Of a stretch of DNA of 64,000 nt, positions 29,001-35,667 are shown piece by piece. Source of the stretch: Streptomyces sp. NBC_01775 (GTDB taxonomy: Bacteria; Actinomycetota; Actinomycetes; Streptomycetales; Streptomycetaceae); NCBI RefSeq assembly GCF_035917675.1, contig NZ_CP109104.1, forward strand, positions 7,316,001 through 7,380,000. The letters are read 5' to 3'. The notes beneath the pieces were generated by a model, which was not told where the DNA came from, did no database searches, and was given only the letters and a program-made list of their open reading frames with translations. The position numbers and the translations under genes are program-made. Every line of letters starts with the position of its first letter. Positions within the stretch are counted from its first letter, which is position 1.

Positions 29001-29568
29001 CGCCGACCGCCTCCGAGGTGCCCGGCGCGGGGGAGTGGGCGGGCCGCCCGTCGCGCACTCCGGGACCGAGCGGCGCGCCTGTCTCGTTGATGTCGAAGAA
29101 GTCGGCGTTGAAGGCCGCGACCGTACGCCGTCCCTTGCCCGGGTCGTGGGCCTTGGCCAGCTCGCTGACGGGCTTGCGCTCGGACACCTTGCCGGAGGAG
29201 AGATAGTCGGCCGTCGCCCCCTTCTTGCCGCTGCCCAGCCGGAGACTGAGCGCGTCGGCCCGGAGCCATTTGTCCGACTCCAGCCTCTCGAACGAGGTGA
29301 GTTCGGCTCCGGGCGCGACAGGACGGGTGGTGCGCGACAGCTCCATGCCGTCCCCGTCGGCGCTCGACCGGGGACGCGTCTGTGCGCTCCCCGGGGGCGG
29401 TTCGGCTCCGGGGGAGGCCAGCGCCGCGCCGGCCGGCAGGAGACCGGCCAGGAGCGCGGAAACGGCCGCTGCCGGAAGCAGCGACCGGGCGAGGAGTCTT
29501 CGGGGCGAACGGTTCGGCGACCGTCGTGCGCGTGCGTGGACTTGTCTCACAACGTCCCCCACAAACAC
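26080..29568 (-). CDS. Secreted phosphodiester glycosidase / metallophosphoesterase multidomain protein
   Basis: This is an exported protein of about 1,160 residues. After a signal peptide (LLPAAAVSALLAGLLPAGAA) comes an NAGPA-type phosphodiester glycosidase domain, with AAFNADFFDINETG near residue 150, AVGFSKDGGTMHVLTVDG and the characteristic LNLDGGGSSTL near 395. Ig-like or carbohydrate-binding beta domains fill about 420-790. A calcineurin-type metallophosphoesterase follows (FAVMSDAQF, VNGDLVDEG, GNHEVMGG, then GSHVGVF), with an Ig-like tail at the end. The first domain uncovers sugar phosphodiesters and the second hydrolyses phosphoesters, which suggests breakdown of extracellular phosphodiester polymers such as teichoic acids; that is inference. 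The start is uncertain. GTG 29568 is preceded by GGAGA, while GTG 29550 and GTG 29604 are alternatives. Confidence 0.85.
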   Translation of the reverse strand: MFVGDVVRQVHARARRSPNRSPRRLLARSLLPAAAVSALLAGLLPAGAALASPGAEPPPGSAQTRPRSSADGDGMELSRTTRPVAPGAELTSFERLESDKWLRADALSLRLGSGKKGATADYLSSGKVSERKPVSELAKAHDPGKGRRTVAAFNADFFDINETGAPLGPGVRDGRPAHSPAPGTSEAVGVGPEAAGRVLDLYFEGTLTLPGGTVRLDGRDAANVPEDGIGLYDAQWGEADRELTVDQASDTTEVTVEDGKVTSVSEKPGKGPVPEGVTVLLGRGEGAERLAALHTGDPVSVEYRVRTDDGSPVPRTAVGGRGLLVVDGAAQDWEGRPNNPAAPRTAVGFSKDGGTMHVLTVDGRQASSGGVTLTELALMMKKLGAYNALNLDGGGSSTLLAREPGSDGLRLENSPSDGEEREVPNGLALTAPEGSGRLSGFRVKTATDPEKAPTADNVPGGHPERVFPGLTRKLTAAGYDETYGPATGAPRPGWVSTRPAVGRSDASGVFHAHRTGSTKVMARSGPAKGATELKVLGRLARVRPTTDRVGLQDSGATASFGLVGYDAQGNSAPVEPSDARLDYDRSHFEVTPDKDAATGAFTVKARPGQESASGVLTVTVDGRTTHLALTVGLREQKVADFDDASGWTFSAARATGSVTPEPSGKEGGGLKLGYDFTQSTATRAAYVNPPSARGVAGQPKSFTMWIRGDGSGAWPSLHLKDAVGTDQVLRGPVIDWRDWRQITFEVPDGVAYPLKLHRIYLAETRPTAQYTGEVVLDELVARTPPDVDLPPAGRPHDPLISTASDTAGRDWRFAVMSDAQFVARAPDSDLVRQARRTLREIRAARPDFLVVNGDLVDEGSPEDLKFARKVLTEELGDAVDWYYVPGNHEVMGGSISNFVNEFGPARRTFDHRGTRFITLDTSSLTVRGGGYEQFRELRRQLDDAAKDSGVSSVAVIQHVPPRDPTAQQASRLTDRREADLLEDWLAGFRSRTGKGAVLVGSHVGVFDASRVDGVPYLVNGNSGKAPASPPDEGGFTGWSLLGIDAGRPPRDGDWISVQTRAHVDGLSMEAPARIRVGGRAEASATVTQGTGSDARRIPVDWPVSADWPGSPGLCVKGTVPRGRCVASYDPDSGTLSGNRPGKVTLSVTVNGTRAAREVTVAR

Positions 29569-29692
29569 CAGTGTTCTCCGTGCTTTCTGCGCAGAGTGCC
29601 GCACAGCGTCCCAAGAGGGACCGGTCTACACCAGAGGGTTGTAGCGAAATCGAGGGAAACATCCGCCCGTACGGCCCCATTCGTCTCAACCC

Positions 29693-30202
29693 TTACGGGA
29701 CGGTCCGGGGCCCGACGGGAAGCCGGGCCGCGGGCGCCGGAGTACGTGGGGACGCCGGAGTGGTTGGGGACGCCGGAGTGCACGTGGACGCCGGAGTACC
29801 CATGGACGTCGCTGGGGCGTGTGCCGCCGCTGCCGCAGAGGCGGGCGCCGCTCCCCTCCATCGCCGGATCAGCCATGTCACGCCCGCTGCCGCCGCCATG
29901 GCGAGCCCGCCGGAACCCGCGGTCGTCGCACCGGCTCCCCGTGCGCCGTCCCCGCTCTTGGGATGTGCGTTCGGGCCGAAGTCACCAGCCAGCCCCTTCC
30001 TGTCGTACGCCGAGCCCGGCAGCTTGTCGGCGTACCCGGCGGGCACCCGCTCCTGGCAGGCACGCAGGCTGGTCCCCTCCTGACCGACCGCCTCACGGGC
30101 TCCGGATCGAGGGGGCAGCGCACGCGTCCTCTCCTGGACGTACCACGCGTCGATCTGCGGCTCGTGGAGGACCGTGCCGCCGGGCGCCTTCTTCGCACCC
30201 AT
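29693..30202 (-). CDS. Hypothetical protein, uncertain, with repetitive Thr/Pro-rich C-terminus
   Basis: I do not recognise it. Codon third positions are mostly G or C over the first 100 codons, which favours coding. The chain begins MGAKKAPGGTVLHEPQIDAWY; it has a possible weak membrane segment (SGGLAMAAAAGVTWLIRRW) near residue 100 and ends in repeats of TPAS encoded by an 18-bp tandem repeat. ATG 30202 lies shortly after an in-frame TGA and has no visible ribosome-binding site, so it may be a 5'-truncated remnant or a leaderless gene. The region 30203-30451 upstream holds nothing I can support. Confidence 0.4.
   Translation of the reverse strand: MGAKKAPGGTVLHEPQIDAWYVQERTRALPPRSGAREAVGQEGTSLRACQERVPAGYADKLPGSAYDRKGLAGDFGPNAHPKSGDGARGAGATTAGSGGLAMAAAAGVTWLIRRWRGAAPASAAAAAHAPATSMGTPASTCTPASPTTPASPRTPAPAARLPVGPRTVP
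29732..29808. repeat. 18-bp tandem repeat, four copies
   Basis: Four head-to-tail units share GGACGCCGGAGT followed by six variable bases, at 29732, 29750, 29768 and 29786, with a partial fifth. The unit is a multiple of three and encodes Thr-Pro-Ala-Ser-type repeats on the minus strand. Confidence 0.8.
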
Positions 30203-30451
30203 GGCGGCGTACCGGGTCTGTCGTCACCGGTCGCGATGAATGCCGACGGCCGCCGGCCGTGCTCCGTACGTACGCGCCGACAGGGCTCAGGTCGCTACCC
30301 GTCGATACGGCGTGCGCCGTCGATACGACCGCCCCCGGAGGGTGGCTTCGGTGCGGCGGGCGCACCATCGGGGCGCGTGGCGAGGGCCTGGGGTGGGGCG
30401 AGGGACTGGCCGAGCCCGGCCCGGAGGACGCCCAGGCCCCTCAGCGCCACG

Positions 30452-30883
30452 TCAGCCCGCGGTGAGCTTCCCGTCGCTCTCCTTGACGGGAACGGAGGGC
30501 AGCGGCTTGGTGGCCGGGCCCTTGGCGACCTTCCCCGTGTCCACGTGGAAACGGCTGCCGTGCAGCGGGCACACGGCCTCGCCCTTTTGAATGTCGTCCA
30601 GAATGCTGCCCTTGTGGGTGCACACGGTGCTGAACGCCTTGAACTCGCCCTTCTTCGGCTGTGACACGAGCAGCTTCTCCTCGTGGTACAGCTTGGCGCC
30701 GCCCACCGGGACGGCGCCCGCCTCGCCGAGGTCGACGGGCTTGTCGGGGGTCTCCGAGCTGCTGGACCCGCCGCTTCCGCCGCCCGAGTCGTCACCGCAA
30801 GCGGCGGTGGTGAGGCCGAGCGCGGCAAGGGCGGCCCCGCACAGGACGGTACGGCGCGTGGCCTGCGGATCAGTGCTTGTCAC
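30452..30883 (-). CDS. Tat-exported lipoprotein with a Rieske [2Fe-2S] centre
   Basis: The protein is 143 aa. The N-terminus has twin arginines (Arg10-Arg11 in TRRTVLCG), a hydrophobic core and the lipobox LTTAAC with lipidated Cys29, so it is a Tat lipoprotein on the outer face of the membrane. A Gly/Ser linker follows. The Rieske ligands are complete: Cys88 and His90 in CTHKG, Cys105 and His108 in CPLHGSRF. It should be an electron-transfer protein; single-domain forms of this kind are common in Streptomyces and their partners are mostly unknown. GTG 30883 is the start. It lies 127 bp downstream of uvrA on the same strand. Confidence 0.9.
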   Translation of the reverse strand: MTSTDPQATRRTVLCGAALAALGLTTAACGDDSGGGSGGSSSSETPDKPVDLGEAGAVPVGGAKLYHEEKLLVSQPKKGEFKAFSTVCTHKGSILDDIQKGEAVCPLHGSRFHVDTGKVAKGPATKPLPSVPVKESDGKLTAG

Positions 30884-31009
30884 GTGCCGTACTCTACGTC
30901 CTCTTCCGCCCTCCCGACCCGGTCGCGGACCGCCATATCGGCGGTCGCGGCAGGGGCGGAAGGGCCGGCAGAGGCGGGGCCCGCCCTCAAGACCGGCAGG
31001 CCCGGTGCC

Positions 31010-33988
31010 TCACTGCTTGCGTGCGGCTGCCTTCTTGGCCGGCACCTTCTTCGCGGCGCTCGCCGTGGTGCCCTTCGCCGGGGCCTTCTTGGCGGAGCCG
31101 GCCGCCGGCTTCCGGCCGCCGCCCTTCACCGGGGTGGCATCGCTGACACGGTCTCCCAGCACGTCGCGCAGGAATTTCCCGGTGTGGCTGGCGGGGATGG
31201 CCGCCACCTGCTCGGGGGTGCCCTCCGCGATGACGAGGCCGCCGCCGCTGCCACCCTCGGGGCCCATGTCCACGACCCAGTCGGCCGTCTTGATCACGTC
31301 GAGGTTGTGCTCGATGACCATCACCGAGTTGCCCTTGTCGACCAGGCCCTCCAGGACGCCGATGAGCTTGCGGATGTCATCGAAGTGCAGGCCCGTCGTC
31401 GGCTCGTCCAGGACGTAGACCGTGCGGCCCGTCGAGCGCTTCTGCAACTCGCTGGCGAGCTTCACCCGCTGGGCCTCGCCGCCCGAGAGGGTCGGCGCCG
31501 ACTGCCCCAGGCGGACGTAGCCGAGGCCGACGTCGTTGAGGGTGCGCAGGTGGCGGGCGATGCCGGGCACCGCCTCGAAGAAGTCCAGGGCCTGCTCGAT
31601 CGGCATGTCCAGGACCTCGGCGATGTTCTTGCCCTTGTAGTGCACCTCCAGGGTCTCCCGGTTGTAGCGCGCGCCGTGGCAGACCTCGCAGGGGACGTAC
31701 ACGTCCGGCAGGAAGTTCATCTCGATCTTGATGGTGCCGTCGCCGGAGCAGTTCTCGCACCGGCCGCCCTTGACGTTGAAGGAGAACCGGCCCTGCTGGT
31801 AGCCGCGGACCTTCGCCTCGGTCGTCTCCGCGAAGAGCTTGCGCACATGGTCGAAGACGCCGGTGTACGTCGCGGGGTTGGAGCGCGGCGTACGGCCGAT
31901 GGGCGACTGGTCGACATGCACCACCTTGTCGACCAGGTCGTCGCCCTCGACGCGGGTGTGCCTGCCGGGCACGGACTTGGCGCCGTTCAGCTCCCGCGCC
32001 AGGTGCGTGTAGAGGATGTCGTTGACCAGCGTCGACTTGCCGGAGCCGGAGACGCCGGTGACGGCCGTCAGCACACCGAGCGGGAAGGACACGTCGATGT
32101 CCCGCAGGTTGTTCTCCCGGGCGCCCCGCACGGTCAGGTGACGCGAGGGGTCCACGGGCCTGCGCACGTCGGGGGTCGGGATCTGGCGCTTGCCGGAGAG
32201 GTAGTCGCCCGTCACCGACTCCGGGTTGCTCAGCAGCTCCTTCAACGGGCCGCTGTGCACGACCTTGCCGCCGTGCTCCCCGGCGCCGGGGCCGATGTCC
32301 ACGACCCAGTCGGATGCCTTGATGGTGTCCTCGTCGTGCTCGACGACGATCAGGGTGTTGCCCAGGTCGCGCAGTCGCACCAGGGTTTCGATCAGCCGGT
32401 GGTTGTCGCGCTGGTGCAGGCCGATGGAGGGCTCGTCCAGGACGTAGAGCACGCCCACGAGCCCGGAGCCGATCTGGGTGGCGAGCCGGATGCGCTGGGC
32501 CTCGCCGCCGGAGAGGGTGCCCGCGGCGCGGTTGAGCGTCAGATAGTCCAGGCCGACGTCGACCAGGAAGCGCAGCCGCTCGTTGACCTCCTTCAGCACC
32601 CGCTCGGCGATCGTCTTCTCGCGCCCGGTCAGCTTCATGTCGCGCAGGAAGTCGGCGCACTCGGTGATCGACATCGCGGAGACCTCCGCGATGGACTTCC
32701 CCTGCACCGTGACCGCCAGGATCAGCGGCTTGAGGCGGGTGCCCTCGCACGCCGGGCAGTTCACCTCGCGCATGTAGCCCTCGAAGCGCTCCCGGCTGCT
32801 GTCGGTCTCCGCCTCCGAGTGCCGCCGCTTCACGAAGGGCACCGCGCCCTCGAACGCCGTGGTGTAGGCGCGCTCGCGGCCGTAGCGGTTGCGGTAGCGC
32901 ACCTCGACCTGCGTCTTGTGGCCGTGCAGCAGCGCCTTCTTGGCGCGCGCCGGAAGGCCCGCCCAGGGGATGTCCGTACGGAACCCGAGCGCGTCGGCCA
33001 GCGCGTTGATCAGGCGGGCGAAGTAGTCCTTCGTGTGGCCGTGCGACCAGGGGTGGATGGCGCCCTCGTCCAGCGACTTGTCCTCGTCGGGGACGATCAG
33101 CTCGGGGTCCACCTCCATCCGGGTGCCGATGCCGGTGCACACCTGGCAGGCGCCGAAGGGGGAGTTGAAGGAGAACGAGCGCGGCTCCAGCTCCTCGAAC
33201 GACAGGTCGTCCTGCGGGCAGTACAGGTGCTCGGAGTACATCCGCTCGCGCTGCGGGTCGTCCTCGTCCAGGTCGACGAAGTCGAGGATGATCATGCCGC
33301 CGGAGAGCCCGAGCGCGGTCTCCACCGAGTCCGTCAGCCGCCGCTTGGCGCTGCTCTTGACCGTGAGGCGGTCGACGACCACCTCGATCGTGTGCTTCTC
33401 CTGCTTCTTGAGCTTGGGCGGCTCGGACAGCTGGATGGTCTGCCCGTCGACCCGGGCGCGGCTGTAGCCCTTGGCCTGTAGCTCGTTGAACAGGTCGACG
33501 AACTCGCCCTTGCGCTCGCGCACCAGCGGGGAGAGCACCTGGAAGCGGCTGCCCTCCTCCAGGTCGAGGACCTTGTCGACGATGGCCTGCGGCGACTGCC
33601 GGGAGATCGGGCGCCCGCAGACCGGGCAGTGCGGCTTGCCGATACGGGCGTAGAGCAGCCGCAGGTAGTCGTAGACCTCGGTGATCGTGCCGACCGTCGA
33701 GCGCGGGTTGCGCGAGGTCGACTTCTGGTCGATCGAGACGGCGGGGGAGAGGCCCTCGATGAAGTCGACGTCGGGCTTGTCCATCTGCCCGAGGAACTGC
33801 CGTGCGTATGCGGAGAGCGACTCCACGTAGCGACGCTGTCCCTCCGCGAAGATCGTGTCGAAGGCGAGCGAGGACTTCCCCGAGCCGGACAGACCGGTGA
33901 AGACGATGAGGGAGTCGCGGGGGAGATCGATCGAGACGTTCCGGAGATTGTGCTCGCGAGCGCCACGGACGAGAAGACGGTCGGCCAC
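31010..33988 (-). CDS. uvrA: Excinuclease ABC subunit A
   Basis: UvrA is the 992-aa damage sensor of nucleotide excision repair, an ABC-type dimer that loads UvrB. Both ATPase halves are complete: GLSGSGKSS in the first, [10 protein letters not shown] in the second, with [12 protein letters not shown] and [12 protein letters not shown] signatures. The zinc modules are present ([16 protein letters not shown], and CENCSGDG with CEVCHGARY). Start GTG 33988 matches the usual [13 protein letters not shown] beginning; GTG 34000 is four codons earlier and cannot be excluded. The last 35 residues are an Ala/Lys/Pro-rich basic tail resembling histone H1, longer than in E. coli. Upstream, a 10-bp palindrome AGCACGTGCT at 34113-34122 is a possible control site. 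Confidence 0.97.
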   Translation of the reverse strand: MADRLLVRGAREHNLRNVSIDLPRDSLIVFTGLSGSGKSSLAFDTIFAEGQRRYVESLSAYARQFLGQMDKPDVDFIEGLSPAVSIDQKSTSRNPRSTVGTITEVYDYLRLLYARIGKPHCPVCGRPISRQSPQAIVDKVLDLEEGSRFQVLSPLVRERKGEFVDLFNELQAKGYSRARVDGQTIQLSEPPKLKKQEKHTIEVVVDRLTVKSSAKRRLTDSVETALGLSGGMIILDFVDLDEDDPQRERMYSEHLYCPQDDLSFEELEPRSFSFNSPFGACQVCTGIGTRMEVDPELIVPDEDKSLDEGAIHPWSHGHTKDYFARLINALADALGFRTDIPWAGLPARAKKALLHGHKTQVEVRYRNRYGRERAYTTAFEGAVPFVKRRHSEAETDSSRERFEGYMREVNCPACEGTRLKPLILAVTVQGKSIAEVSAMSITECADFLRDMKLTGREKTIAERVLKEVNERLRFLVDVGLDYLTLNRAAGTLSGGEAQRIRLATQIGSGLVGVLYVLDEPSIGLHQRDNHRLIETLVRLRDLGNTLIVVEHDEDTIKASDWVVDIGPGAGEHGGKVVHSGPLKELLSNPESVTGDYLSGKRQIPTPDVRRPVDPSRHLTVRGARENNLRDIDVSFPLGVLTAVTGVSGSGKSTLVNDILYTHLARELNGAKSVPGRHTRVEGDDLVDKVVHVDQSPIGRTPRSNPATYTGVFDHVRKLFAETTEAKVRGYQQGRFSFNVKGGRCENCSGDGTIKIEMNFLPDVYVPCEVCHGARYNRETLEVHYKGKNIAEVLDMPIEQALDFFEAVPGIARHLRTLNDVGLGYVRLGQSAPTLSGGEAQRVKLASELQKRSTGRTVYVLDEPTTGLHFDDIRKLIGVLEGLVDKGNSVMVIEHNLDVIKTADWVVDMGPEGGSGGGLVIAEGTPEQVAAIPASHTGKFLRDVLGDRVSDATPVKGGGRKPAAGSAKKAPAKGTTASAAKKVPAKKAAARKQ

Positions 33989-34184
33989 GCCGGTTGGCAC
34001 CTTTCATGTGAGAAGCGGGACCCGCGGCGGCGCGGGGATCCCCGACCAAGAGTAGGACGGCGCCGGCCGGAGTGTCGTTCGCTTCCGGGACAGGAGCCTC
34101 CCAGAGCCTATAGCACGTGCTTTCGAATTGCGGCCGGGTCTTGCCATCTTCCACTCGAAGGAGTGGCCGGATTAGCTTTGGATC

Positions 34185-34886
34185 ATGACGACGCCCACGC
34201 ACGACGCCGAACTCGTACGGACCGCGACCGAGCACCTGCTGAGCGCCACCGTCAAACTCGACCCGTCCGCGATCGCCGAGCCCTCCCAGCTGCCCGGCTG
34301 GACCCGCGGCCACGTGCTGGCCCACCTCGCGCGCAACGCCGACGCGCTCGTCAACGTCCTGGCGGGCAAGCCCATGTACGCGAGCGCCGAGGCCCGCGAC
34401 GCCGACATCGAGCGTGGCGCGCCCCGCACCCTGGACGACCAGGTCGACGACGTGCGCACCAGCGCCTCCCGCCTGGAGAGCGCCTTCGCCTCGCTCGGCG
34501 AGGAGGACTGGGCCCGCACCGTCACCCTGCGCAACGGTGTGACGGACCTCGCCTCCTCCCTCCCCTTCCGCCGCTGGATCGAGGTCGAGCTGCACCACGT
34601 CGACATGGGCATCGGATACAAGCTGGAGGACCTGCCCGGCTCCTTCCTCGACCGGGAGCTGACCAACATGGCCGGCCGCTTCCTCGGTCACCCCGACGTG
34701 CCCGTCGCGGTCGAACTGCGCGCCGAGGACGGCAGGACCTGGCGCACCGGCGCGCGGGAGGCCGGCGAGGAGGGCCTCCTGGTGGTGGTCGGCGGCCCGG
34801 TCGCGCTGGTCGGCTGGCTGACCGGACGCACCACCGGAAGCGGACTCTCGGCGAGCGGCTCCCTGCCTCCGCTGCCCGCGCTCTAG
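34185..34886 (+). CDS. Mycothiol-dependent maleylpyruvate isomerase-family enzyme
   Basis: The 233-aa protein belongs to the DinB-like mycothiol-dependent family. The N-terminal helices contain LPGWTRGHVLAHLARNADAL, whose His residues with the later ELHHVDMG form the metal site, and the C-terminal part is a small SCP2-like beta domain. Family members use mycothiol, the actinobacterial thiol, as a cofactor or substrate for isomerisation or S-transfer. The actual substrate here is unknown. ATG 34185 has no clear ribosome-binding site. A TAGCTT hexamer ends 6 nt before it, so the mRNA may be leaderless. The perfect inverted repeat CCACTC-GAAG-GAGTGG at 34151-34166 could be an operator. Confidence 0.85.
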   Translation: MTTPTHDAELVRTATEHLLSATVKLDPSAIAEPSQLPGWTRGHVLAHLARNADALVNVLAGKPMYASAEARDADIERGAPRTLDDQVDDVRTSASRLESAFASLGEEDWARTVTLRNGVTDLASSLPFRRWIEVELHHVDMGIGYKLEDLPGSFLDRELTNMAGRFLGHPDVPVAVELRAEDGRTWRTGAREAGEEGLLVVVGGPVALVGWLTGRTTGSGLSASGSLPPLPAL

Positions 34887-34911
34887 GGGGAAGACGCCCT
34901 AGGGTGGGTGC

Positions 34912-35568
34912 ATGCCTTACAGCGGAGTGGTGAGGGTCGGCGGACCCGCGGACGTGCACGAGCTGCCGGAGCTGATGATCTCCAAGGCGGCCGTCGGCCC
35001 CATGGAGAACAACGCGTACCTGTTGCGCTGCCGGGCCACCGGCGAGCAGCTGCTGATCGACGCGGCGAACGAGCCGGAGACCCTGCTGCGGCTCATCGGT
35101 GAGGACGGTATCGCCTCCGTGGTCACCACCCACCGGCACGGCGACCACTGGCAGGCGCTCGCCGAGATCGTCGCCGCCACCGGCGCCCGTACCTTCGCGG
35201 GCCGGTACGACGCCGAGGGGATCCCCGTGCCGACCGACGTGCCGGTCGACGACGGACAGACGCTGCGGGTGGGCGAGGTGGAGCTGACGGCCCGTCACCT
35301 GACCGGGCACACCCCCGGCTCCATCGCCCTGGTCTACGACGACCCCCAGGGCCACCCGCACCTGTTCACCGGAGACTGCCTCTTCCCCGGCGGCGTGGGA
35401 AACACCTTCGGGGACGCGGACGCTTTCGTCAGCCTGATCGACGACGTGGAGAGCAAGCTGTTCGCGCAACTGCCCGACGAGACCTGGGTGTACCCCGGGC
35501 ACGGTGACGACACCACCCTCGGCGCCGAGCGCCCCCACCTGGGGGAGTGGCGCGAGCGCGGCTGGTAG
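34912..35568 (+). CDS. MBL-fold metallo-hydrolase (glyoxalase II-like)
   Basis: The 218-aa protein has the two-metal site of the metallo-beta-lactamase fold: THRHGDH with His74, His76, Asp78 and His79, then GHTPGS, TGDCLFPGG and the final VYPGHGDDT. The short form and these motifs match hydroxyacylglutathione-hydrolase-like enzymes, which in actinobacteria may act on mycothiol thioesters. The preceding gene is also mycothiol-linked and only 25 bp away, which fits co-expression. ATG 34912 is preceded by TAGGGT ending 6 nt upstream, so a leaderless start is possible; AGGGTGGG there could also act as a ribosome-binding site. Confidence 0.88.
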   Translation: MPYSGVVRVGGPADVHELPELMISKAAVGPMENNAYLLRCRATGEQLLIDAANEPETLLRLIGEDGIASVVTTHRHGDHWQALAEIVAATGARTFAGRYDAEGIPVPTDVPVDDGQTLRVGEVELTARHLTGHTPGSIALVYDDPQGHPHLFTGDCLFPGGVGNTFGDADAFVSLIDDVESKLFAQLPDETWVYPGHGDDTTLGAERPHLGEWRERGW

Positions 35569-35667
35569 CGGAAGCGGGCGGGAGGCGCGACCGGGGGAGC
35601 GGTCGTAAGGCGCAACGGGCAGCGGGCGCAAGAGCCGACGGGCAGCGGTCGTCGCGGGGAGCGGGAC

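Noticed and set aside
26563..30465. 1,300-codon open frame on the plus strand opposite the phosphodiester glycosidase gene
   Set aside because: It is the antisense shadow of a gene with clear domains; it is rich in Arg/Gly/Ala with no family pattern.
34113..34122. Palindrome AGCACGTGCT upstream of uvrA as a LexA box
   Set aside because: It does not match the actinobacterial LexA box TCGAAC-N4-GTTCGA; kept only as a possible control site in the uvrA note.
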